Source: Bacteroidales bacterium SW299 (lineage in GTDB: Bacteria > Bacteroidota > Bacteroidia > Bacteroidales > Bacteroidaceae). From it: a DNA stretch of 64,000 nucleotides. The stretch lies in assembly GCA_019550975.1 (NCBI GenBank), contig SDWH01000005.1, forward strand, positions 62,001-126,000, read 5' to 3'. Shown piece after piece: positions 45,216 through 52,896 of this stretch. The notes under the pieces are model-generated. The model saw nothing but the letters and a program-made list of their open reading frames with translations. It did not search any database and was not told the DNA's origin. The translations under genes were made by a program, and so were the position numbers. Every line of letters begins with the position of its first letter. The first letter of the stretch is position 1.

Positions 45216-45362
45216 ATGATCAGAAACACAGATTTTTATAGGCTGATTCTCAACATCTACTTAGCATATGTTGGTTGTATATGGCCGTTCGTCTTCCGTG
45301 GTTTGCTCCATGTTTTTCCGGAATCCATTGAATACATAATTGTTTTAGGTATGGTAACTTAA
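45216..45362 (+). CDS. Short hydrophobic ORF, possible remnant of a membrane protein
   Basis: A 48-residue frame beginning MIRNTDFYRLILNIYLAYVG, with a membrane-like LILNIYLAYVGCIWPFVF and a second apolar stretch at its end (YIIVLGMVT). It reads like the beginning of a multi-pass membrane protein that stops early. No family is recognised and no promoter is clear. The remainder of 45363-45594 is AT-rich with no gene seen. Confidence 0.2.
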   Translation: MIRNTDFYRLILNIYLAYVGCIWPFVFRGLLHVFPESIEYIIVLGMVT

Positions 45363-45594
45363 AAATAGTCTTTTTTATAAAAGAAGAAACACTTTTCAAA
45401 ATTCAAAATTTAAACAAGGTTTTAGTTCCTGGGATATAATGATAATCACTTAAATGTTATATTTGTCATTGTAAGTTTGACACTCTTATTTTTACATTTC
45501 TGATTTTCAGAGAAATAATTATGTTTCTTATATCAAATTCGCACAAAGATAAAAATTATTTTATAGAAATCCTTTATAGTGTATAAAATTTGTG

Positions 45595-45602
45595 TATATT
45601 TG
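45595..45602 (+). promoter_or_regulatory. Candidate -7 element for the susC transcript
   Basis: TATATTTG fits TAnnTTTG; TTTA at 45573-45576 is a poor -33 box. If used, susC would have a leader of about 620 bases. Confidence 0.4.
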
Positions 45603-45609
45603 TAGCGAT

Positions 45610-46231
45610 ATGACAAAAGGCAGGAAATAGCCTATGAACCTTTGTCGAATACAAATCAATACTAGAAGCATGAACATTATGAAGGTCAAATACAAAAACA
45701 ACACTTTAGGCTGTCAATAGCTTTTGCAAAAAGACATTTCTGTAAAGTTTCCGCATGGCTGGCAGATGAATTGAAAATCGTAATCAAAGAATGAATGTTC
45801 ACAAGGAGTCAAGGTAACTCGGCAGAAAGGGAATGCTTGGTTTCATCAGTACATGGAACGGCGTTTCATCCCTGAGGGAATCGGCAACCGAACGGAGGAT
45901 GGCTGATTGCGGCATTCATTAAAAAGAGTTGCTATAAAATAGTGCAGGCAGAAAGGCATGGGACAAATGCCTATGCCGCGCGAGTATACCATATTTAATA
46001 AAGGACCATGGGAAATAGAATGCTTACCATTATCCGGCACCAGTTCTGGTAATAGCCGGAAGCTTGTCCGGAAAACAAGTGCAGGCAACAGTCTCCGGCA
46101 AACAACACCGGCTGCAACAATCCAGTCAACGGTGCAGCGGACGGAAAAAAGGGCAGCTCTGTCGGGTATGCCCATAGCAAATAGAAACAAACCAATATAA
46201 ACCTATTGTCTAACCCTAAAACAATGAACTA
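45610..46231 (+). promoter_or_regulatory. Long non-coding leader upstream of susC
   Basis: About 620 bp between the candidate promoter and the susC ATG. Only short frames occur, for example 28 codons from about 45636, 29 codons near 45834, and an 80-codon frame at 45958-46200 of unlikely composition. Long susC leaders in Bacteroides are known sites of antisense or leader control, but no specific structure was identified here. Confidence 0.35.
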
Positions 46232-49200
46232 ATGAAACGATTCTTACGTAGTAAACAGTACATGGCAGCGTGTATTGTTTTGTCGTTGCTTCTTTCGCCC
46301 ACCACGTTGCGGGCTGTTACAGGAACGGGCGACAGCGAAAGCGAAACGGTTGCAGGCGTAGAGCAGCAACAAACCAAGCGCACCATCACCGGAACCGTGG
46401 TAACCGGCGACACCAATGAACCGGCTGTCGGCGCCACTGTTTATCTGCGCAACAGTACGACAGGAACCATTACCGATACCGACGGTAAGTTCTCCATCAC
46501 GGTTGAAGGACTGGGCGGAGTGCTTGATTTCTCGTATATCGGCTACAAATCTCAGGAAGTAGCGCTTGTAGGCCAGACCAGTATCAACGTTACTTTGCAG
46601 CCAGACAACGAGGTGCTGGACGAAGTCGTCGTTGTGGGCTATGGCAGCCAGCGCAAGGAAAGCGTCGTGGGAGCCATCTCTACACTGGACGTGACGAAAT
46701 TGATTGTGCCCACATCCAACCTCTCTACAGCTTTGGCTGGACAGCTTTCAGGTATTGTCGCCATGAGCCGTTCGGGTGAGCCGGGCAAGAACAGTGCAGC
46801 CGATTTTTACATCCGAGGTGTATCTTCGTTTACCGGCAATACTTCTCCACTGGTATTGGTGGACGGTGTTGAGCGCGACCTCGACCTGGTAGACACGGAA
46901 GACATCGCTTCGTTCTCCATCCTGAAGGATGCATCAGCCTCAGCCGTTTACGGTGTGCGCGGTGCCAACGGTGTTATTTTGATTACCACCAAAAAAGGAG
47001 CGGTGGGCAAGCCGCAAGTAAACGTACGTACGGAGTTCGGCTTTACACAGCCTACCAAGAAGCCTAAGATGGTTAATTCGGCACAGTGGGCGGAACTCTA
47101 CAACGAAGCCTACAGTACCAATTACTACTCGGCCGAAGACATTGAAATGTATCGCTCGGGAGCAGATCCCGATTTGTATCCCAATGTGGACTGGTTTGAC
47201 ACCATGTTTAATAATATGGCTGCCAACCAGCGTGTTAACCTGAATATTACGGGTGGTAGCGACATTGTGCGTTACTACGTTGCCGGCTCGTTCTATAACG
47301 AAAGCTCCATCTACAAAAATGCGGGCAACATTTACGGCTACGACTCGTCTATCCGTTACAACAAGTTCAATTTCCGCGCCAATGTGGACCTGAACCTGAC
47401 CAAGAGTACGGTTATCAACCTGAATCTGGCAAACATCTATGAGAAGTCGTTCGGTCCGGGCTTTGGCGACACTGACTCTGATATCTGGTCGTATCTTTTC
47501 ATGACCTCGCCTAACGCTTTCCCTGTGGAATATTCCGACGGCCGCCTGTCCGGTCCCTCATCCGACTCGGGTTATAACCCGTGGAATATGCTGGTACACT
47601 CAGGCTACCGCGAGCAATTCTGGAACTCCGCCCAGTCGCTCATCGGCGTAACCCAAGACATCGGTGCCTTGTGGGAGCCGCTGAAAGGTTTGACCGCCAA
47701 TATCAAGTTCTCATGGGACGCATGGAACACCACTTTGCAACGCCGTTCCAAGTCGCCGACCTTCTATCATGCGCGCGGACGTGCTGAAGACGGGAGCTTG
47801 ATTTATGACGATGAAAACGGGGACGGCATATGGGAACCCGTGCATACGGGTGACGAAACGCTGACCTACGGCATAGGCCGCAGTGGTACCATGACCCGCT
47901 ATGTGGAAGGATCGCTGACCTACAACCGTCTGTTCGGCGAGCACCGCGTGGGCGCCCTGTTCTTGTACAACCATAAGATTTATACCGATACGCAGGCGGG
48001 CAGTTCATCAGCATCGCTGCCCTACAAGGACCAGGGTATCGCGGGCCGTCTGACTTACGCTTTCCGCGATACTTACTTCCTTGAAGTGAACATGGGTTAC
48101 AACGGCTCCGAGAACTTTGCGCGCGGCCACCGTTTCGGTTTCTTCCCTGCCGTGGCTTTGGGATGGATGATGTCCAGTGAAAAATGGTTTGAACCCGCTA
48201 CCAAGGTGATTGACATGCTGAAGTGGAAAGCTTCTTACGGAAAGGTTGGTAACGATGATATCGGCGGTACCCGCCGTTGGGTTTATGAGCCTACGATTGT
48301 GACTGGCGGCAGCTGGTACTACGGACAAAGCGCTAACCAAGGCGGCAGTGGCATCCGCGTGGGCGAAGTGGAAAACCTGGAGGCTTCGTGGGAAGAGGCC
48401 CTGAAACTGAATGCGGGTGTGGAATTCTCGCTGTTCAACAAGGTGCGCGTGCAGGCTGACTACTTCCGTGAAGAACGCCAGGGAATTTTCCTGAAACGTG
48501 CCGGATTGCCTGCTATCGTAGGTGTATCTACCGTGCCTTACGTGAACATCGGTGAAACCCTGAACCAAGGTTTCGATGCTACCGTCGAATACATGCATAA
48601 AGTGAATGACGATTTGTTTATTACCGCACGCGGTAACTTCACTTTCAACCGCAACAAACTCATCAACAATGATGAACCCGATTGGGAATACAGATACCAG
48701 AACCGTATCGGCAAGCCTTTCGGCTCAGGCGGTTCTACGCAGCCGTTCGGACTGATAGCCCTTGGTTTGTTTGAAAGCGAAGAAGAAATCGCCAATAGTC
48801 CGGTACAGAACTTTGGTGAATACCGTGTGGGAGATATCAAGTATCAGGACGTAAACGGTGATGGCATTGTAGACGAACAGGATGCTGTAGCCATCGGCTA
48901 CACCAACCTGCCGGAAATAACCTATGGCTTCGGTGCAACCGCGCAGTGGAAAGGTTGGGACTTCAATCTCTTCTTTCAGGGCGTAGCACGCACCAGCTTC
49001 TTCCTTTCGGGCAGCAGCATCCGCTCGCCGTTCTCAACGGGCAACATGGAACGTGCTGCCATCAATGAGGACGTGTATGGCAACGTATGGATGTCTACCA
49101 ATACTGCCGAACAGAACGCTGGCGTTACCTATCCGCGTCTTAGCGCAGGAAGTGGAGGCGCAGGCTCTACCAACAACAACCGCGCTTCTACGTGGTGGTT

Positions 49201-49426
49201 GCGCGATGGTTCTTTCCTGCGTCTGAAGAGCATGGAAATCGGTTATTCGCTGCCGCAGCATATCCTGCAGAAGTCGTTCATCAAGTCGCTGCGCTTCTAC
49301 ATCTCCGGCAACAACCTGCTTTGCTTCAGTCCTTTCAAATTGTGGGATCCCGAAAAGGGAACTTCCGACGGTTCGGGTTATCCGCTTAACCGCACATTCT
49401 CCATCGGTTTCAATGCTAATTTCTAA
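46232..49426 (+). CDS. SusC/RagA-family TonB-linked outer-membrane transporter
   Basis: A 1064-residue SusC-like receptor. After the signal peptide (about residues 1-28) and a linker comes a carboxypeptidase-regulatory-like domain (TITGTVVTGDTNEPAVGATVYLRNS ... FSYIGYKSQEVAL), the LDEVVVVGYGSQRKESVVGAI TonB-box/plug junction typical of SusC, plug motifs (LAGQLSGIVAMSRSGEPG, DFYIRGVSSF, ILKDASASAVYGVRGANGVILITTKKG) and a barrel ending in FSIGFNANF. It is the first gene of a five-gene locus (susC, susD, DUF1735 lipoprotein, M60 peptidase, chimera). It should import oligosaccharides with the adjacent SusD. Confidence 0.95.
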   Translation: MKRFLRSKQYMAACIVLSLLLSPTTLRAVTGTGDSESETVAGVEQQQTKRTITGTVVTGDTNEPAVGATVYLRNSTTGTITDTDGKFSITVEGLGGVLDFSYIGYKSQEVALVGQTSINVTLQPDNEVLDEVVVVGYGSQRKESVVGAISTLDVTKLIVPTSNLSTALAGQLSGIVAMSRSGEPGKNSAADFYIRGVSSFTGNTSPLVLVDGVERDLDLVDTEDIASFSILKDASASAVYGVRGANGVILITTKKGAVGKPQVNVRTEFGFTQPTKKPKMVNSAQWAELYNEAYSTNYYSAEDIEMYRSGADPDLYPNVDWFDTMFNNMAANQRVNLNITGGSDIVRYYVAGSFYNESSIYKNAGNIYGYDSSIRYNKFNFRANVDLNLTKSTVINLNLANIYEKSFGPGFGDTDSDIWSYLFMTSPNAFPVEYSDGRLSGPSSDSGYNPWNMLVHSGYREQFWNSAQSLIGVTQDIGALWEPLKGLTANIKFSWDAWNTTLQRRSKSPTFYHARGRAEDGSLIYDDENGDGIWEPVHTGDETLTYGIGRSGTMTRYVEGSLTYNRLFGEHRVGALFLYNHKIYTDTQAGSSSASLPYKDQGIAGRLTYAFRDTYFLEVNMGYNGSENFARGHRFGFFPAVALGWMMSSEKWFEPATKVIDMLKWKASYGKVGNDDIGGTRRWVYEPTIVTGGSWYYGQSANQGGSGIRVGEVENLEASWEEALKLNAGVEFSLFNKVRVQADYFREERQGIFLKRAGLPAIVGVSTVPYVNIGETLNQGFDATVEYMHKVNDDLFITARGNFTFNRNKLINNDEPDWEYRYQNRIGKPFGSGGSTQPFGLIALGLFESEEEIANSPVQNFGEYRVGDIKYQDVNGDGIVDEQDAVAIGYTNLPEITYGFGATAQWKGWDFNLFFQGVARTSFFLSGSSIRSPFSTGNMERAAINEDVYGNVWMSTNTAEQNAGVTYPRLSAGSGGAGSTNNNRASTWWLRDGSFLRLKSMEIGYSLPQHILQKSFIKSLRFYISGNNLLCFSPFKLWDPEKGTSDGSGYPLNRTFSIGFNANF

Positions 49427-49448
49427 CACCAACATACGAATTAAAGAC

Positions 49449-51344
49449 ATGAAAAATCTGATTAAATACTTCACTATGGGTTGCTTCGCCGCAGGCACAC
49501 TGCTTTGCACCTCGTGCGAAGACTTCCTGGACAGACAGGAGGATGAAAACCTTACTTTTGATGAAATTTGGCTGTCGCGCAACTACGTGCGTCAGTACTG
49601 GCTGAACTGCATGTCGTTCCTGCCTAACTTTGACGGTTCTTTCATTGGCGATTCTGATCCATATCTTGGGGCTTCGGACGAGTGTACCATCACTTACGAC
49701 CGCGCCTACCGTTATATCAACTTCGGCACGTGGAATGCTTCTACCGTGCCCTACTACAAGATGGACAGCTATTATCAGGGTATCCGCGAGTGCAACATCT
49801 TCATGCAGAACGTGTACAACTGTACTGACCCCGACGTGACGAAGGCAGAGCTTGACAAATGGTATTGGCAGGCACGTTTTGCCCGTGCCTACTACTACTT
49901 CCTGATGATGTGTGATTACGGTCCCGTGTTCCTGGTGGGTGATGAACTGCTTGACTTTACCGCCAGTACAGAGGAACTCTACCGTCCGCGCAACACGTGG
50001 GAACAATGTGTGGACTATGTGGTAAGCGAAATGACCGAATGTGACAAAGCCGACGCTGTGCAGCTTCAATACGGAGAAACCGAATACGGGCTTGCTACCA
50101 AAGGTACGTGCCGGGCTGTAATTTCACGCCTGCTGCTCTACTCAGCACGCGACCTGTTCAACGGCAACACGCTGTATCGCGACTTGCGCAATCCTGAAAC
50201 ACCGGACTTCCCTGAGCAGTCGGGTCAGAACCTCTTCCCGCAGACCTACGAGGCCAACAAGTGGCTGAAAGCTGCCGATGCTGCCAAAGCGGTGATGGAT
50301 CTTGGCTATAGTCTGTACCGCGCAGGCAACGATAACCCCTACGAAGACTATTATGGCATAACCAACGTGACCTGGAACAGTGAGCTGATCTGGACAAACC
50401 GATATAACAATCGTTACTATTGGGGTATAAACACAGTGCCGGCTGGTGTCAGTGGATACGGTGGTGTTGGCCCCACGCAGCAACAGGTTGACGCCTACGC
50501 CATGAAAACGGGAATTTATCCTATTACCGGCTATGAGTCAGACGGTACTCCGATTGCTGACCCGGCTTCGGGCTACAATGTTGCAGCCGAATTGGAACTT
50601 TCCACTTGGAATTATCCAAGCTCCGGATGGAGTCTTATTGGCAACTACGATGTCACTGCTCCCAATATGTACAAGGACCGCGAACCGCGCTTCTACGTCA
50701 CTGTGTTCTTTGGCGGTAACTATTGGCTGGCTGGAAGCAGTTCTTATGGTCCCATCTCCTTTGCCAGCGGTGGAAACGGCAACCAAAGTCACGACTATCC
50801 AAAGTCAGGTTATCTGGTGAATCGCTTTTACGACCATACGTTGAACAGCACGCAGGGCAATTGGGGCAACATCACCTTCCCGGTATTCCGTCTGGGCGAA
50901 ATTTATCTGAACTTCATCGAATCCGTGCTGGAGTGCAAGAACCGCGGTGTAGCTCTGCCTTCCGGCTACGAAGATCTGGCTATGGAAGTTTGGGCTGACT
51001 TGCGTGACCGTGCCGGACTTGATCCCATCACCGATGTTTATCCCAATGCGAGCACTGCACAGCTTATTGATCTCTGCCGCAAGGAACGCCGTGTGGAACT
51101 GGCTTTCGAACGCCATCGCTACTTCGACACGCGCACATGGATGATTGCCCCCGAAACTGACGGAGGGCCCATGTATGGCATGAATACCAATGCTACTGCC
51201 GGAGGTTTAACCAATACGCCTGAGGAATTCTGGCAACGCACGGTGTTCGAGACCCGCGTCTTCAACAACAACCATTATCTCTATCCGTTCTCGCAACGCG
51301 AACTGGACCGTAACCGCTTGCTTGTACAGAATTACGGATGGTAA
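49449..51344 (+). CDS. SusD/RagB-family glycan-binding lipoprotein
   Basis: A 631-residue lipoprotein with signal peptide and lipobox (MKNLIKYFTMGCFAAGTLLCTSC) followed by EDFLDRQEDENLTFDE. The SusD landmarks include WYWQARFARAYYYFLMMCDYGPVFL, a TPR-like helical section, and C-terminal LIDLCRKERRVELAFERHRYFDTRTW and LYPFSQRELDRN. It starts 22 bp after susC; a longer frame from 49413 overlaps susC and lacks an export signal. It would cap the SusC barrel and bind the glycan. Confidence 0.94.
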   Translation: MKNLIKYFTMGCFAAGTLLCTSCEDFLDRQEDENLTFDEIWLSRNYVRQYWLNCMSFLPNFDGSFIGDSDPYLGASDECTITYDRAYRYINFGTWNASTVPYYKMDSYYQGIRECNIFMQNVYNCTDPDVTKAELDKWYWQARFARAYYYFLMMCDYGPVFLVGDELLDFTASTEELYRPRNTWEQCVDYVVSEMTECDKADAVQLQYGETEYGLATKGTCRAVISRLLLYSARDLFNGNTLYRDLRNPETPDFPEQSGQNLFPQTYEANKWLKAADAAKAVMDLGYSLYRAGNDNPYEDYYGITNVTWNSELIWTNRYNNRYYWGINTVPAGVSGYGGVGPTQQQVDAYAMKTGIYPITGYESDGTPIADPASGYNVAAELELSTWNYPSSGWSLIGNYDVTAPNMYKDREPRFYVTVFFGGNYWLAGSSSYGPISFASGGNGNQSHDYPKSGYLVNRFYDHTLNSTQGNWGNITFPVFRLGEIYLNFIESVLECKNRGVALPSGYEDLAMEVWADLRDRAGLDPITDVYPNASTAQLIDLCRKERRVELAFERHRYFDTRTWMIAPETDGGPMYGMNTNATAGGLTNTPEEFWQRTVFETRVFNNNHYLYPFSQRELDRNRLLVQNYGW

Positions 51345-51370
51345 TGCAAACCTTATAAAAATGACGATTC

Positions 51371-52732
51371 ATGAAGAAGAATATATTATTAACAGCACTT
51401 GCCGTTGGCCTTCTGATAGTACCCACGGCATGCGAAGACAACAAGGATGAGTTCCTGAGCGACTTCAGTACCATCCTCTATTTCCGGAATAGTGGAGAAA
51501 TTGCGGTAACGCTCTATAAAACAGGAGAAAATACCGACTATAATCTAACGGTAAACAAATCGGGGTCCAACTTAGGTGCCACTACTACCGCTACAATAAC
51601 AGCCATGAGTAAAGCCGCATTGCAGGCTTACAACTTATCGCATGGCTACAACTATCAGGCATTGCCTGCCACTTGCTATACGTATACCGGAGGAGAAGTG
51701 ACATTCGGATCTTCCGACCTTTACAAACAGGTGACAGTGTCGATGAATCCTGAACTTGTCGAAGAAAATATTGGTACTGACGGCACTTACGTTATCCCGT
51801 TCGAAATTACTAGCAGCGCTGATTCTATCAATGCAGACAAACGGTATGCGTTTATCGTGCCCGAGGTGGAAACGCCTTCCATCGGGTTTGCCAATGCAGG
51901 TTACCACCAGACAGACATCACAAGCGACGGGGCTGTGACCATTACGCAAAACATTATAATGCCTATTGCTAACCAATGGAATTTCGATTGCGCCGTAGAT
52001 GTAGACCAAAGTCTGCTGGACGAATACAATGCATCGGTTTACCCAGACTATACGCTGCTTCCTTCGAACAGCTACAGTTTGGAAGTAGGTTCTTTCGTTG
52101 TAGGTTCAAATACCGCTACGCTATCACTAACCGTTGATCGATCACAGTTGGGCTATGGACTGTATGCATTGCCGTTGCGACTGACTGGGGCATCAAACGA
52201 AAACTTTGAAATTAATACAGCCGGCCAGACGCTTATTTTGGGCATCAACTCTACAGTAGAGCGGAGTGAATTGGCCCAGATACCGCTGTCGCTCGACATG
52301 CTTTCTGGTTACGGCATCGCCGACTATGATGGTACCGGCCTCGCCGGTTTGTTTGATGGGCGTGGCAGTGCCTTGTTCATGCATGGCGACTATTATTATG
52401 GAGAAAACGATCCTGTTTATGGGCAATACGTAGACTTTGCATTGAACACACCTATCCAACATTTCGCCTACAACTTCTGGACCCGTTATTCCAATGCCGA
52501 CGGAGCACCCGTCAACACGGTGATTTACGCCAGCAACAATGGAGAAACTTGGCACTGCATCGGTCAGGTAACTAATGCGTTTACTGCAGGCGATGAAGAG
52601 TATGACTCTGGCGTGTTTTCGTCAAATGAGCCGTTTACTCACGTACGTTTCTCCGTTACTGAGAGTAACGCTGGAAATGTATGCACCGGGTCTTATTGGA
52701 ACTGTGGTGAAATGCAAATCTTCGGCAATTAA
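51371..52732 (+). CDS. DUF1735-type surface lipoprotein with C-terminal F5/8-like domain
   Basis: A 453-residue lipoprotein beginning MKKNILLTALAVGLLIVPTAC with lipobox Cys. Two repeats of the DUF1735/BT_3987-like N-domain are visible: LYFRNSGEIAVTLYKTGENTDYNLTVNKSG onward, and NQWNFDCAVDVDQSLLDEYNASVYPDYTLLPSNSYSLE. The C-terminal part (about 300-453, with FAYNFWTRYSNADGAPVNTVIYASNNGETWHCIGQ and FTHVRFSVTESN) resembles a discoidin/F5-8 type C module. It occupies the SusE-like position after susD, consistent with a surface glycan-binding protein. Confidence 0.85.
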   Translation: MKKNILLTALAVGLLIVPTACEDNKDEFLSDFSTILYFRNSGEIAVTLYKTGENTDYNLTVNKSGSNLGATTTATITAMSKAALQAYNLSHGYNYQALPATCYTYTGGEVTFGSSDLYKQVTVSMNPELVEENIGTDGTYVIPFEITSSADSINADKRYAFIVPEVETPSIGFANAGYHQTDITSDGAVTITQNIIMPIANQWNFDCAVDVDQSLLDEYNASVYPDYTLLPSNSYSLEVGSFVVGSNTATLSLTVDRSQLGYGLYALPLRLTGASNENFEINTAGQTLILGINSTVERSELAQIPLSLDMLSGYGIADYDGTGLAGLFDGRGSALFMHGDYYYGENDPVYGQYVDFALNTPIQHFAYNFWTRYSNADGAPVNTVIYASNNGETWHCIGQVTNAFTAGDEEYDSGVFSSNEPFTHVRFSVTESNAGNVCTGSYWNCGEMQIFGN

Positions 52733-52777
52733 TTGATCTCTGAATCTCTATAGGGTATGTCATGATGCAAGGCTGCT

Positions 52778-52834
52778 ATCATTCTGTCACCTTGAGCGTG
52801 GTCGAAAGGGCTCAGGTGAAGATGACAAAATGAT
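52778..52834. repeat. Palindromic remnant with TTGAGCGTGGTCGAAAGG core
   Basis: ATCATTCTGTCACCTTGAGC (52778-52797) and GCTCAGGTGAAGATGACAAAATGAT (52810-52834, quoted in part) form an imperfect hairpin around GTGGTCGAAAGG. The pattern resembles common dispersed palindromes of Bacteroidetes. It lies between the DUF1735 gene and the M60 gene. Confidence 0.5.
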
Positions 52835-52896
52835 ATGACAATTGAACTATGGCATGCCCTTATTTCCTTTCTATGTTTTACTTTAACTTCACCCCA

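Noticed and set aside
45958-46200. 80-codon frame in the susC leader
   Set aside because: Low-complexity Ser/Thr/Arg/Asn sequence with no export signal or motif; ends 31 bp before susC. Kept only as part of the leader description.
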